DNA from: Brevibacillus humidisoli
GTDB lineage: Bacteria > Bacillota > Bacilli > Brevibacillales > Brevibacillaceae
Direction of reading: 5' to 3'
Assembly (NCBI RefSeq): GCF_020923435.1
Contig: NZ_CP087263.1
Span: 4,049,970 to 4,113,969 of the forward strand
Length of the DNA stretch: 64,000 nucleotides
Positions 33,976-43,020 of the stretch are shown here, piece after piece. The notes beneath the pieces were generated by a model that saw only the letters and a program-made list of their open reading frames with translations, was not told where the DNA came from and searched no databases. The number at the start of each line of letters is the position of its first letter. Positions within the stretch are counted from its first letter, which is position 1. The position numbers were made by a program, and so were the translations under genes.

Positions 33976-34839
33976 ATGACAGACACGATCATTCCCGTAA
34001 CGTCAACAGCAAGTGGCATCGGCAAAGAAGTTGCCCCAGACCTCTACAGCCTGACTGTCCAAATCGTCAATGTCTGTTTTGTCGGTCATCCACAGCAAGC
34101 TGACGAGTGGGTTCTCGTGGACACCGGCATGCCAGGTTCAGCCGAACGGATCGTCGCGGTAGCAGCAGAGCGGTTTGGGACAGACAAGCGGCCTGGGGCG
34201 ATCATCCTGACGCATGGACATTTTGACCACGTCGGAGCAGTCAGAGAGTTGGCGGAGCAGTGGGATGTTCCGGTGTATGCCCATGAACAGGAACTGCCAT
34301 ATCTGACCGGAAGATCCGATTACCCCCAACCCGACGGAAGTGTGGAAGGCGGCCTCGTCGCCAAACTGTCCCCTTTGTTTCCAAACGAGGGGATTGATCT
34401 CGGCGAGCGGATACACAAGCTGTCTGCCGACGGGACCGTGCCCAAACTGCCTGGATGGCGCTGGATTCATACACCGGGACACACGCCCGGCCACGTGTCG
34501 CTGTTTCGGGAGGAGGATCGCGCATTGATTGCCGGCGATGCCTTTGTCACTGTGAGACAGGACTCCCTGTACAAAGTAATCGCACAGGTAGAAGAAATTA
34601 ACGGTCCACCCCGCTATCTGACCACAGATTGGCAGGCCGCCTGGGAATCGGTCAAACAGCTAGCCGCACTGCAGCCAGCCCTGGCAGTGACAGGACACGG
34701 ACTGCCGATGTCGGGAACGCAGCTGTCACGAGGCCTAGAGCAGCTTGCCCGAGAGTTTGACCGTGTCGCGGTTCCCGATTACGGGCGTTTTGTAAAAGAG
34801 GAACGAAGCGAAACGAATGAAGCGGAATGGATCCTGTAA
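33976..34839 (+). CDS. MBL-fold metallo-hydrolase
   Basis: Metallo-beta-lactamase-fold hydrolase, 287 aa. Metal ligands HGHFDHVG (about residue 76), HTPGHTPGHVS (about 166), GDAF and the C-terminal GHGLP. The length and the opening LYSLTVQIVNVCFVG with a VDTGMPGS strand fit the YflN/glyoxalase-II-like Bacillus group. GAGGAGG lies 5 bases before the ATG. Substrate is unknown; it marks the return to GC-rich sequence after the IS island. Confidence 0.87.
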   Translation: MTDTIIPVTSTASGIGKEVAPDLYSLTVQIVNVCFVGHPQQADEWVLVDTGMPGSAERIVAVAAERFGTDKRPGAIILTHGHFDHVGAVRELAEQWDVPVYAHEQELPYLTGRSDYPQPDGSVEGGLVAKLSPLFPNEGIDLGERIHKLSADGTVPKLPGWRWIHTPGHTPGHVSLFREEDRALIAGDAFVTVRQDSLYKVIAQVEEINGPPRYLTTDWQAAWESVKQLAALQPALAVTGHGLPMSGTQLSRGLEQLAREFDRVAVPDYGRFVKEERSETNEAEWIL

Positions 34840-34851
34840 CGAATCTTTGCT

Positions 34852-35400
34852 TTAAAAATCGAAGGCCCCTTCCTCCAACGGCTGAATCACGCCGCAAGCC
34901 AAGCGTTTGCCTGCGTCACCGGCCGGTTGAGTCCGATAGTCGTCAGGGTTTTGGTGAATGATCACCGCTTTGCCGATAATATCGGCTACACGGAACCGAT
35001 TGGTGAAAAAGCTCATCGCAGCATATCCATTGTTGGAGAATAGGACGGGGAAGTCTCCAGCATGATTTCCATGCGGCTGGTTGGTCGGATTCCAGTGTTC
35101 CCCTGCTGACTGAAACGGATCATCCGGCCGGCCTACTTCACAAGTACCATTTTCGTGAATATGGAACCCATGGGGCCCGATGGGGTCCCGAGTCTCCGTG
35201 CCGGGTTGGTACGGAGGAAGTCCGTTCACCTTGACATACACCTCAACTCCCCCGGGAACATCGGTAAACACCACAACTCCATTCAGATCAGGGGCAAGCG
35301 GCCCGCCGGTAATCCATGCAAATGCACGCCGAGGCGGGCGGGTGACAGGCAGATATGATCCTACCGGAACATGTTTGATCGGGATAAGATACCCGTACAT
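34852..35400 (-). CDS. Copper/zinc superoxide dismutase family protein
   Basis: A 182-aa Cu/Zn-SOD-fold protein. All metal ligands of the active enzyme can be placed: two His in GFHIHE, the bridging His in GEHWNP, zinc His and Asp in PHGNHAGDFP and the copper His in IIHQNPDD. The disulfide Cys pair (NGTC, ACGVI) and the active-site Arg (GKRLACG) are also there. No signal peptide or lipobox is visible, unlike Bacillus YojM, which as I recall lacks some copper ligands. GGAGG precedes the ATG. It converges with the MBL gene. Confidence 0.88.
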   Translation of the reverse strand: MYGYLIPIKHVPVGSYLPVTRPPRRAFAWITGGPLAPDLNGVVVFTDVPGGVEVYVKVNGLPPYQPGTETRDPIGPHGFHIHENGTCEVGRPDDPFQSAGEHWNPTNQPHGNHAGDFPVLFSNNGYAAMSFFTNRFRVADIIGKAVIIHQNPDDYRTQPAGDAGKRLACGVIQPLEEGAFDF

Positions 35401-35553
35401 AAAAAAACCTCCACGAATGATGTGCCGTTATTGACCTACTTCATCCTATGTGGAGGACAGGTGCCTGGTTCATTCCCAGAAATGCTATGTTTCACTTGGT
35501 TGTACGCAGCAGCACGGAATGGGCTTGCCCCAGCGACCTAACCATCTTCATGC

Positions 35554-36393
35554 TCAGCCTCGTCCCTCGTTTTCCCGGTACCGTCCGAGACGGTCGATAC
35601 TGAGTCGAGCATCGGCCACACTGGTTGTCTCCAGCGTCCAGAAACCGCGATAACCCTGCTCACACAAGAAAGAAACCACCTGCGGAAACGGGATTGCTCC
35701 TTCTCCCACAGCCAGATGATCATCATGCTCACCTCTGTTGTCGCTGAGATGAAGCGCCAGCAGGTGAGGAAGCACCTGACGCAGCGATTCCAGCACGTAG
35801 CCCGGGCGAATCAGATGAGCATGTCCCACGTCGTAAACAATCCCCACACGAGAGTCGTCCATCCCTTGACAGATGGAGACCAGATCATCCACATTCCAGC
35901 CGAGCACGCCAGGATAAGGCGGAACGTTTTCCAACGCCAAACTAATCTCTGTTCTATCCGAGTCAGCAAGCAGCTGCTGCAGAAAATGTATGACCCGCCG
36001 CACCCCCTGATCGCGGCAAACGGGATCGAGGTGGTCCCGTATCTGTCCGACGTGCATCACCACATGCGAACATTGCAGTTCTCCGACCAGGTGCAGACAG
36101 CGGCGCATCAACTCGACCGAGTGATCGCGCTGCGCCTGCTCCTCGGCAGCCGGATTGCAGCGGCTGATCGGGGCGTGAAGCGACCAGCGCACCCCTTTTT
36201 CCCGTCCCCACTCTGCCAATGTGGATACTTGCTCCTGTGTCCACTCCAGTATCTCCGCATGATTGCCTTCACACATCAGTTCAATCGACGTCCAGCCATC
36301 CGCCACCAATTGGTCAACCGCCTCCCGCAGTGGCAGCTCAAACAATGCGTACGTGGAGATGGCATAGTCAGCTCCATTCGCCTGCACCTGCAT
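35554..36393 (-). CDS. Sugar phosphate isomerase/epimerase family protein (TIM barrel)
   Basis: Xylose-isomerase-like TIM-barrel protein, 279 aa. Typical elements are WTSIELMCEGN, RWSLHAPI, SHVVMHVGQI, LALENVPPY, the metal site VGIVYDVGHAHL and ALHLSDNRGEHDDHLAVGEGAIPF. This family includes isomerases, epimerases and endonuclease-IV-like enzymes; the DVGHAH and HLSDN motifs suit a sugar-phosphate enzyme. It is the last gene of the ABC operon, 13 bp after the permease, so it likely processes the imported compound. Confidence 0.85.
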   Translation of the reverse strand: MQVQANGADYAISTYALFELPLREAVDQLVADGWTSIELMCEGNHAEILEWTQEQVSTLAEWGREKGVRWSLHAPISRCNPAAEEQAQRDHSVELMRRCLHLVGELQCSHVVMHVGQIRDHLDPVCRDQGVRRVIHFLQQLLADSDRTEISLALENVPPYPGVLGWNVDDLVSICQGMDDSRVGIVYDVGHAHLIRPGYVLESLRQVLPHLLALHLSDNRGEHDDHLAVGEGAIPFPQVVSFLCEQGYRGFWTLETTSVADARLSIDRLGRYRENEGRG

Positions 36394-36405
36394 CGGCTAT
36401 CCCCC

Positions 36406-37209
36406 CTACTTCATTCCGCTATGGATAAAACTGTTCAAGAACTGGCGCTGAAACAGCAAAAAGGCGAGCAGCAGAGGAAGGATCACCATCACCGTAGCAG
36501 CCGTTACCTCTGCCCACTGTGCCCCGGTTTCAAACGATTGCGCAAAGATCGCCAGTCCGACCGTCAGCGGCCGATTCTCCACCGAGTTGGTGATAATCAG
36601 CGGCCACAGAAAGTTATTCCAGTGGTAGCTGACAGAGACCAGCCCAAAAGCGACATAGGTTGGCCGGGCCAGGGGAATGTACAGTTTCCACAAGACCTGC
36701 CACCACCTGCATCCCTCCATACGGGCCGCCTCTTGTAGCTCATAAGGGATCGTCTTAAACACCTGTCGCAACAGAAAAATGCCAAAGGCGGAAGCAAAAT
36801 AGGGCATCATAATGCCAAGCTTGGTATCAATCAGCGACAGATCCCGCAGGACATTGTAGTTGGGAAAGATCAAGATGTCAGGAGGCACCATCAGTTGAAC
36901 CAGTACCAGGATAAACAGCACATCCCGCCCCCAAAACCGCAGTTTGGCAAAAGCATAAGCCGCCAGCGTTGCCGTAACGAACTGGACGACCAGCACTCCT
37001 GCCACGATCAGAAACGTATTGAGATAATACTGGGCAAAGGGAGCGGAGTTCCAGACATGAATAAAGTTGTCAAAGGTGAACTCCAGCGACAAATCCCACG
37101 TAATCGCCTTCTCACGCGGCCGAAACGCGGTCCACATCGCCCAGAGCAGCGGAAACAGCCACAGCAGTGCCAATACGTACATCGCCAGATCGGTGATGCG
37201 TCGCAGCAT
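36406..37209 (-). CDS. Carbohydrate ABC transporter permease (UgpE-like)
   Basis: MalG/UgpE-type permease, 267 aa, about six helices. The start MLRRITD follows GGAGGTGG; the longer frame adds 15 residues. EAA loop: EAARMEGCRWWQVLWKLYIPLARPTYVAFGLV. It pairs with the permease upstream. Confidence 0.88.
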   Translation of the reverse strand: MLRRITDLAMYVLALLWLFPLLWAMWTAFRPREKAITWDLSLEFTFDNFIHVWNSAPFAQYYLNTFLIVAGVLVVQFVTATLAAYAFAKLRFWGRDVLFILVLVQLMVPPDILIFPNYNVLRDLSLIDTKLGIMMPYFASAFGIFLLRQVFKTIPYELQEAARMEGCRWWQVLWKLYIPLARPTYVAFGLVSVSYHWNNFLWPLIITNSVENRPLTVGLAIFAQSFETGAQWAEVTAATVMVILPLLLAFLLFQRQFLNSFIHSGMK

Positions 37210-37222
37210 CCTGCCACCTCCC

Positions 37223-38116
37223 TCAGTTGTAATGTATCTTTTTATCCATACCAAAAAATTGCACAGCGGCGATCAACAGCAAAATCACGATCATGACGAA
37301 CGTTAGCGTGGCAGCCATGCCTTGATCCCAGAAGGTAAAGGCATGTTCGTAAATGTAGTAGAGCAGCAGACTGCTTGCATTGTCCGGCCCGCCCTTGGTC
37401 ATGATCACCAGGTGATCCACCAGTTTGAATGAATTAGTGGTGGCGATAATCATCACGAACAAGGTAGTCGGCATCAGCAGGGGAAACGTCACCCGGCGAA
37501 ACACCGTCCAGGGCCGTGCCCCGTCCACGGAAGCTGACTCGTACAGTTCCTGGGAGATGTTTTGCAAGCCGGCCAGATAGAAGATCATGAAGTAGCCCGC
37601 CTCTTTCCACACCACCATGATCACCATCGCCCACATCACCAGATCCTGATCGCCTAACCAGTTAAGCTGGTCAAGCCCGATCCATTGCAGAACATGGCTG
37701 AGTGCCCCATACTCCGGCGTGTAGATAAACAGCCAGATATTGGCCGCGGCAATCATCGGCAGAACGGTAGGGTAAAAATAGGCCGTGCGGATAAACCCTT
37801 TTCCCCGCAGCACGTGGTTGGCGTACAGAGCCATCAGCAGCGCGAGCACCATGCTGGTCGGAACGGTCCAAAGCGCAAACCAGAGATTGTTGGTGATCAC
37901 CTTCCAAAACACGTCATCTTCCAGCATCCGTTTGTAGTTGTCGATCCCGTTAAAAAGCGGCTCTGGGGTACCCAGATCCGCTTGATAAAAGCTGAGCAGC
38001 ACAGTTTGAATGACGGGATAAAACGTAAACAGGACGAGGAAGATGAGAGAGGGAAGGAGGAGCAGCCAGGCGTATGCATTTACCTTGAACGATGCCAATC
38101 GTTGTTCTCTCTCCAT
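37223..38116 (-). CDS. Carbohydrate ABC transporter permease (UgpA-like)
   Basis: MalF/UgpA-type permease, 297 aa. The EAA loop is ESASVDGARPWTVFRRVTFPLLMPTTLFVMII. GGGGGAG precedes the ATG; 13 bp separate it from the next permease. Confidence 0.88.
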   Translation of the reverse strand: MEREQRLASFKVNAYAWLLLLPSLIFLVLFTFYPVIQTVLLSFYQADLGTPEPLFNGIDNYKRMLEDDVFWKVITNNLWFALWTVPTSMVLALLMALYANHVLRGKGFIRTAYFYPTVLPMIAAANIWLFIYTPEYGALSHVLQWIGLDQLNWLGDQDLVMWAMVIMVVWKEAGYFMIFYLAGLQNISQELYESASVDGARPWTVFRRVTFPLLMPTTLFVMIIATTNSFKLVDHLVIMTKGGPDNASSLLLYYIYEHAFTFWDQGMAATLTFVMIVILLLIAAVQFFGMDKKIHYN

Positions 38117-38143
38117 TCGTTCTCCCCCATTTTCTCTCAGGCT

Positions 38144-39496
38144 TTATTGGTTGAATGGTGCCAGTACCTTTTCGGCCTCTTCCTGTGCTTTCCGCAGGGC
38201 TGCCGCCGGGTCAAGCTGACCGGTGATCGCCGCCTGAAGACTGTCGTTTAACGCTTTGGTGACTCTGCCATTGTTGTGGGTGGACAGTTCCGCATGGGCG
38301 TATTCCAGCTGATCGCGGGCAACCGCTGCTGCCGGGAAATCTGCTACGTACGCGTTCATCTTGTCGGTCTCATACGCCGATTTCCGCGTGGCCACATATC
38401 CGGTATCCATGCTCCACTGGGCAGCACGCTCCGGTTCGGTCATAAACCGGATAAACTTCCAGGCTGCCTCCTGTTTCTGCGCGTCAATTCCTTTAAAGAT
38501 GTAAAAGTTTCCGCCACCGGTCGGGCTGCCATACGTTTTCTTGGCCGGGAGATAGGCGACGCCGAAGTCAAAGGTTGCGTTGTTTTTCACGTTGGTCAAG
38601 TTTCCTGTGGTATGGTACATCATGGCTGTCTTGCCCTCCAGGAAATCGGACGGGACGGTTGCCCAGTCGATCACACCTTCCGGCATCACTTTGTGTTTCT
38701 TGGCCAAATCGACCCACAACTGCAGAGCTTCTACATTTTCCGGGGTGTCAAAAAATACCTGTTTGCCGTCTTCAGACATCATGTTCTTCCCATTTTGCAG
38801 CGCAAACGCCTGGAACATCCAGTAGGTAAATCCGGAGGTTGGGATCTCTACTCCCCACTGTCCGTCCTTGGTCAATTTTTGTGCGTATGTGACCAGCTCG
38901 TCCCAGTTTTGCGGTGGTTTTTCCGGGTCTAAGCCAGCATCGCGAAACGCATCCTTGTTGTAGTAAAGAACGATCGTACTTCTCTGAAACGGGATGCTGT
39001 AGGTTTTGCCGTCCACCTGCGAGTTGGCCATAAAGCCGGGGTAGAAGTCGTTGAGGTACTCATTGCCTCCGTCCTTGGCGACAAAATCGTCGAGGGGAAT
39101 GACTGCATCCATGTCCAGCATCGTGAACAGCTCTGTAGAGAGCATAACCGCTACATCAGGCGGGTTGTTCCCTTGTACGGCAGCCTGTACTTTGGTGGTT
39201 GTGTCCTGGTAGCTGCCAGTATAAACAGGCTTAACTACGATATTGGACTGCTGTTGATTAAACTCGGCGGCCATCTGGTCGATGATCTTGGTCAGCGGTC
39301 CACCGACGGCTACCGGGTAGAAAAAGGTGAGCTCCACCTTCTCTTGTCCGGCCGCCTCTCCGTTTTGCTTGGTTTGCTCCCCGGTTTCTCCAGAGGTGCT
39401 GGTGCTGTTGGCTGGCGTCGTACCGTTTGAGCAGCCGACAACTGCCAATGTGAAGATGATCATGATCAGCAGCATGCTTCTTACGATTTTACCCAT
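38144..39496 (-). CDS. Extracellular solute-binding lipoprotein (UgpB-like)
   Basis: Binding protein of 450 aa, signal peptide with lipobox VVGC and a Thr/Ser/Gln-rich linker. Several stretches parallel E. coli UgpB, for example STIVLYYNKDAFRDAGLDPEKPP and GYVATRKSAYE near the C-terminus, so glycerol-3-phosphate or a diester is a candidate ligand, though other sugars remain possible. Its start overlaps the end of the ATPase gene. Confidence 0.85.
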   Translation of the reverse strand: MGKIVRSMLLIMIIFTLAVVGCSNGTTPANSTSTSGETGEQTKQNGEAAGQEKVELTFFYPVAVGGPLTKIIDQMAAEFNQQQSNIVVKPVYTGSYQDTTTKVQAAVQGNNPPDVAVMLSTELFTMLDMDAVIPLDDFVAKDGGNEYLNDFYPGFMANSQVDGKTYSIPFQRSTIVLYYNKDAFRDAGLDPEKPPQNWDELVTYAQKLTKDGQWGVEIPTSGFTYWMFQAFALQNGKNMMSEDGKQVFFDTPENVEALQLWVDLAKKHKVMPEGVIDWATVPSDFLEGKTAMMYHTTGNLTNVKNNATFDFGVAYLPAKKTYGSPTGGGNFYIFKGIDAQKQEAAWKFIRFMTEPERAAQWSMDTGYVATRKSAYETDKMNAYVADFPAAAVARDQLEYAHAELSTHNNGRVTKALNDSLQAAITGQLDPAAALRKAQEEAEKVLAPFNQ

Positions 39497-40626
39497 AGCT
39501 CAATCTTCTCCTTATCGTTGGATTGAACGGGCAGACGTTCACCCGACTGTTGGTCAAACAGGACGATTTGTTCCGGTGCAAACACAATATCCAAGACTTC
39601 CCCCACTTTAACCGGCCACTGCCCATTCCACTTGGCCTTCCAGCACTCACGCCCCAGCATAAACCCCACGATCGTTTCCGATCCCAGCAGTTCCACGCTG
39701 CGGACAGTGACACAGAGTTGATGATGATTGGTATAGCGCATCTCGCCCGTTGCCGGCAGCAGGGACTCAGGGCGAATGCCGAGCACCACCGGCGTACCAT
39801 CCGTAAATCCCTCCGTGCCTGCCAGCGGGATAAACAGGTCCACCTCCTGCTCTACCAGTTGAATCCCTGTCTGACTGCCCTGCTGTCTCCATACTCCGTT
39901 CACGGTATTCATGGGGGGAGCCCCCATAAACTGGGCCACGAACAAGTTGGCCGGCTGATTGTACACCTCAAGAGGTTTTCCAACCTGTTGAAGCTGACCA
40001 TCACGCAAGATCATCAGGCGGTCTCCCATCGTCATAGCCTCTACCTGATCATGTGTGACGTAGATCATCGTAATGCCCAGGCTTTGCTGGAGTTGTCGAA
40101 TCTCCGAACGCATCTGCCCTCTCAGCTTGGCGTCAAGATTGGAAAGCGGCTCATCCATCAAGCAGATCGGATGCTGACTGACGATGGCCCGTCCCAGTGC
40201 AACCCGCTGTCGCTGCCCTCCTGAAAGCTCGCGTGGTTTGCGATTCAACAGATTGGCTATCCCCAGCATCTCGGCTGCGTGCTGCAGTCGTTTTCTCTGC
40301 TCTTCTTTTTGCACCCGTCGCACCTGAAGCCCGAACAAGATATTCTCCTTCACCGTCATATGCGGGTACAACGCATAGTTTTGAAAGACCATTGAGATCC
40401 GTCGTTTGCTGGGCGGCACATGGTTCATCACGACTCCGTCGATCAAAAGTTGTCCTGAGCTGATTTCCTCCAGACCGGCAATCATGCGCAGCGTCGTCGA
40501 TTTTCCGCATCCGGAAGGACCAACCAGAACAAAAAACTCGCCCGGACGGATGTCGACACTGATGTCTTGCACTGCCTGCTGTTTCCCATACAGCTTGCTG
40601 ACAGATCGCAATGCGACCTCTGTCAT
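39481..40626 (-). CDS. ABC transporter ATP-binding protein (UgpC/MsmX-like)
   Basis: CUT1-class ATPase, 381 aa. Walker A GPSGCGKST, signature LSGGQRQRVALGRAI, Walker B ICLMDEPLSNLDAKLR, His switch YVTHDQVEAM, then a C-terminal TOBE/OB region (GIRPESLLPATGE). The start at MTEVALRSV is preceded by GAGGGG. First gene of the five-gene operon, an unusual order because the ATPase precedes the binding protein. Confidence 0.9.
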   Translation of the reverse strand: MTEVALRSVSKLYGKQQAVQDISVDIRPGEFFVLVGPSGCGKSTTLRMIAGLEEISSGQLLIDGVVMNHVPPSKRRISMVFQNYALYPHMTVKENILFGLQVRRVQKEEQRKRLQHAAEMLGIANLLNRKPRELSGGQRQRVALGRAIVSQHPICLMDEPLSNLDAKLRGQMRSEIRQLQQSLGITMIYVTHDQVEAMTMGDRLMILRDGQLQQVGKPLEVYNQPANLFVAQFMGAPPMNTVNGVWRQQGSQTGIQLVEQEVDLFIPLAGTEGFTDGTPVVLGIRPESLLPATGEMRYTNHHQLCVTVRSVELLGSETIVGFMLGRECWKAKWNGQWPVKVGEVLDIVFAPEQIVLFDQQSGERLPVQSNDKEKIELWVKS

Positions 40627-40718
40627 CCCGATCCCCCTCATCTTTTTGACCTGCTATCACTACCATAGCAATCTCGTCTAAATGAACCGTTTTGGCATCG
40701 TTAAGATTTCGTAGACCT

Positions 40719-41848
40719 CTACTCCCCTCCTTTTCCCGGCGTCACCTTGATTTCGATCGGGGGAGCTGCATACAGCCAGGTCCCTGTCTGGGTGGCAACG
40801 GCTGACCATAGACCAGCCAAGACCTTCCCCGGTCTAACTGCCAGTACGGATGTTTTATCCTCCCTGACAGTCACGGCTCCCTCCTGATCAACCAACAGCC
40901 GAATGACCCCCTCACCGTCCCTTCAGGGAAGCGGTACATCCCCTCGCCGCCGCCAAGCGTTTCCTCATCCCCGATGTAAAACCCGCTCAGATCGATTGAC
41001 TGTTCGGAGGCGTTGGTGATTTCGATGAACTCACCGGTACTTTCATCAAACAACGGGTCATTAACTACCTCTGTGATCAAAAGGCCGTTACTCTCCGGTT
41101 CTTCGAGCGGTGGTGGTTCCTCATCGGAGAACGTCGCTTCGCCCGGCGTAGGCTACTGTGAGATGAAGTCACGGGATGCGTCACCGGTCAGATAGTACCG
41201 CTGCAGCGATTCTCCCAGTTGAGCAAGCGGAGGCGCTGCTTTGACGATCTGTCCGCCAAACTCGGTATCATTGATGTACGGTACGTAATCGATCACATTC
41301 AACTCCTGATCCATCAGCAGCACATCATCGCCACTGTTGGCCAGGATTACAGTTCCCTCGGCCCACTCGGCCGCCGTCAGATTGGGGACCTCTGGATCGT
41401 CGAGCGGATTGTAGCGCTCAACTTGGGGGAACTCGTAGTCAGGTGTATAATCGTACTTCTCCTTGTTGATCAGTGACGACTGCGCGACCACGATAGAACG
41501 GCCCGCTTCTATCGCCGCTCCTGCCGGAAAGGCAAACATCCCCTCGCCGCCGCCCTCGGTCTCCTCATCCCCCAACAGATAGCCGCTGATATCGATGGGC
41601 TCGCTGCCCAGGTTGGCAATCTCGATATATTCGGTTCCGTCATCGGAGCCTTCCGCGTTGTACAAGATTTCTGAGATGACCAGCGTCCGTACCCTTTCAT
41701 CGCTACCAACGTGGCTGCTCTCCTGAGAATATGCCTGCCCGGCAACCGGAAAGCCGCTTATCCACGTGCTTGCTGCCAGAAAACCAATCAGCAGCTTTTT
41801 GCTCCATGGTTGCTTGTGATGTTGAGCACTTGTCGTCAATTGCCTCAT
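40719..41848 (-). pseudogene. Broken lamin-tail-domain secreted protein gene
   Basis: Signal peptide (LLIGFLAASTWISG) and a first lamin-tail domain (LVISEILYNAEGSDDGTEYIEIANLG ... GDEETEGGGEGMFAFP) run to an in-frame TAG at 41153-41155. The same frame continues beyond it with PTPGEATF and a second lamin-tail domain (LLITEVVNDP, EFIEITN, GDEETLGGGEGMYRFP). A second lesion follows at a run of five G near 40910: one missing base would explain why the frame ends at 40871 while the +1 frame stays open for about 65 codons to a TAG at 40719-40721. Two independent lesions argue for a pseudogene. The first 231 codons could still yield a one-domain secreted protein. Confidence 0.8.
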
Positions 41849-41886
41849 TCCTCCCCAAATGCAGATTCCATTCCATCCGTATGGAC

Positions 41887-42675
41887 CTAGTCGATCGGAA
41901 GCTCGGCCATCGTCGGCAGGATAAAGTCAGGCACGATGTCCGTCTGCCGCAGGTCTTCTCTGGTCGTCACGCCGGTGAGCACCAGTGCCGTCATCATCCT
42001 GCTGTTGCGGCCCAGCAAAATATCCGTCTCCAACCGGTCGCCCACCACCAGGCACCGCTCGCCGGGAATGCCCAGCATCTGCTGCACCCGCTCCGCATAG
42101 AAGGCAGAAGGTTTGCCCGTCATCGCATACCTGCGCTGCGCCGCCGCCGCCTCAATCGCTTTGGCTAAAGCCCCTGTATCCGGAATCGCTCCTCCTGGTA
42201 CCGGACAGGCCGGATCAGGGTTGGCGACGATCAACTTGGCCCCGTTGAGCAGTGCGTTGATCGCGTCACACAGCTTGGCATAGGTAAAAGTACGGTCCAA
42301 GCCCAGCAGGACGTGAGTCGCTTCTGCCGGTACCAACGTCTGCTGAACCCCAAGCCTGTCCAATTCCTCTGCCATCGCTTCCTCCCCGATCAGCAGAACA
42401 TTGGCTGAGGGGGCTGCATCACGGAAGTAGAGAGCTGCCGTATACGCAGCCGTAACGATTTGGTCGTCACTCACATCTACTCCCATCGCCCGCAGACGGC
42501 TTGCGCACTGTTCCCGTGTCTGAATGGTCGTATTGGTTACAAACATCACCCGCTTTCCCCGCTTTTGCAGGATGGTCAGTGTTTCCCCAACTGCGGGAAG
42601 CAATTGACCTCCGATAAAAATCGTTCCGTCTAAATCAAAAAGGTAGGCGTCAAATCTGGTCGCGCACTCTGCCAA
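41887..42675 (-). CDS. HAD-IIA family hydrolase (NagD/AraL-like)
   Basis: Phosphatase of the NagD-like HAD subfamily, 262 aa. A TTG start at 42675 (AAGGGG 9 bases upstream) is preferred; a more upstream TTG lies inside a terminator-like hairpin. Motif I FDLDGTIFIGG (nucleophile and acid Asp near residues 14-16), motif II FVTNTT, motif III Lys in TGKPSAF and motif IV VGDRLETDILLGRN. It may hydrolyse a sugar phosphate; in B. subtilis the relative AraL lies in the arabinose operon. Confidence 0.88.
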   Translation of the reverse strand: MAECATRFDAYLFDLDGTIFIGGQLLPAVGETLTILQKRGKRVMFVTNTTIQTREQCASRLRAMGVDVSDDQIVTAAYTAALYFRDAAPSANVLLIGEEAMAEELDRLGVQQTLVPAEATHVLLGLDRTFTYAKLCDAINALLNGAKLIVANPDPACPVPGGAIPDTGALAKAIEAAAAQRRYAMTGKPSAFYAERVQQMLGIPGERCLVVGDRLETDILLGRNSRMMTALVLTGVTTREDLRQTDIVPDFILPTMAELPID

Positions 42676-42695
42676 ACTGGATGTCCCCTTCGCAT

Positions 42696-42785
42696 GAAAA
42701 TAAAAAATGCCCTCATGCAGCAATAGCAAACGTTTAGAACCTTTCCATCTACAGGTTCCGTCTCTTGCTATTCCTGGATGAGGGC
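42696..42785 (-). terminator. Structured leader with terminator before the HAD gene
   Basis: GCCCTCAT/ATGAGGGC and AATAGCAA/TTGCTATT stack with an internal loop, enclosing a GAACCT/AGGTTC hairpin. On the minus strand the structure is followed by ATTTTTTATTTT and then the HAD ribosome site. It may end xylose-operon transcription or act as an attenuator for the HAD gene. Confidence 0.6.
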
Positions 42786-43020
42786 TTTCTCTTATACTCT
42801 GACCCAGAACTTTCTCTGATTCACTTGTCTACGGTTCCTAAGGTACCACTGGTTTGTTAAGCTTGTATGAAGGTAGCATAGCGTTACGGTAAAGGTTGGG
42901 AGAACATTCTCACGCTTTTGAAGATAGGGCTTTACGCAGGATCGATACAGACAAACTCCCTCACTGCCGTACGTGTTGCGGAGGGAGTTTGTCTCACACT
43001 TTTAAAACTGCCCACAAAAA
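42786..43020. other. Intergenic region with a 14-bp inverted repeat
   Basis: Between the Gfo/Idh stop and the HAD leader. AGACAAACTCCCTC (42949-42962) is a perfect inverted repeat of 42981-42994 around an 18-nt loop. The 14-nt arm is identical to a stretch just inside the right end of the IS1182 element (33369-33382). No gene seen. Confidence 0.5.

Noticed and set aside
42849-42870. T-box-like GTGGTACC on the minus strand before the HAD leader
   Set aside because: It lacks the rest of the AGGGTGGNACCGCG motif, lies on the wrong side of the terminator, and the gene is not a tRNA or amino-acid gene.
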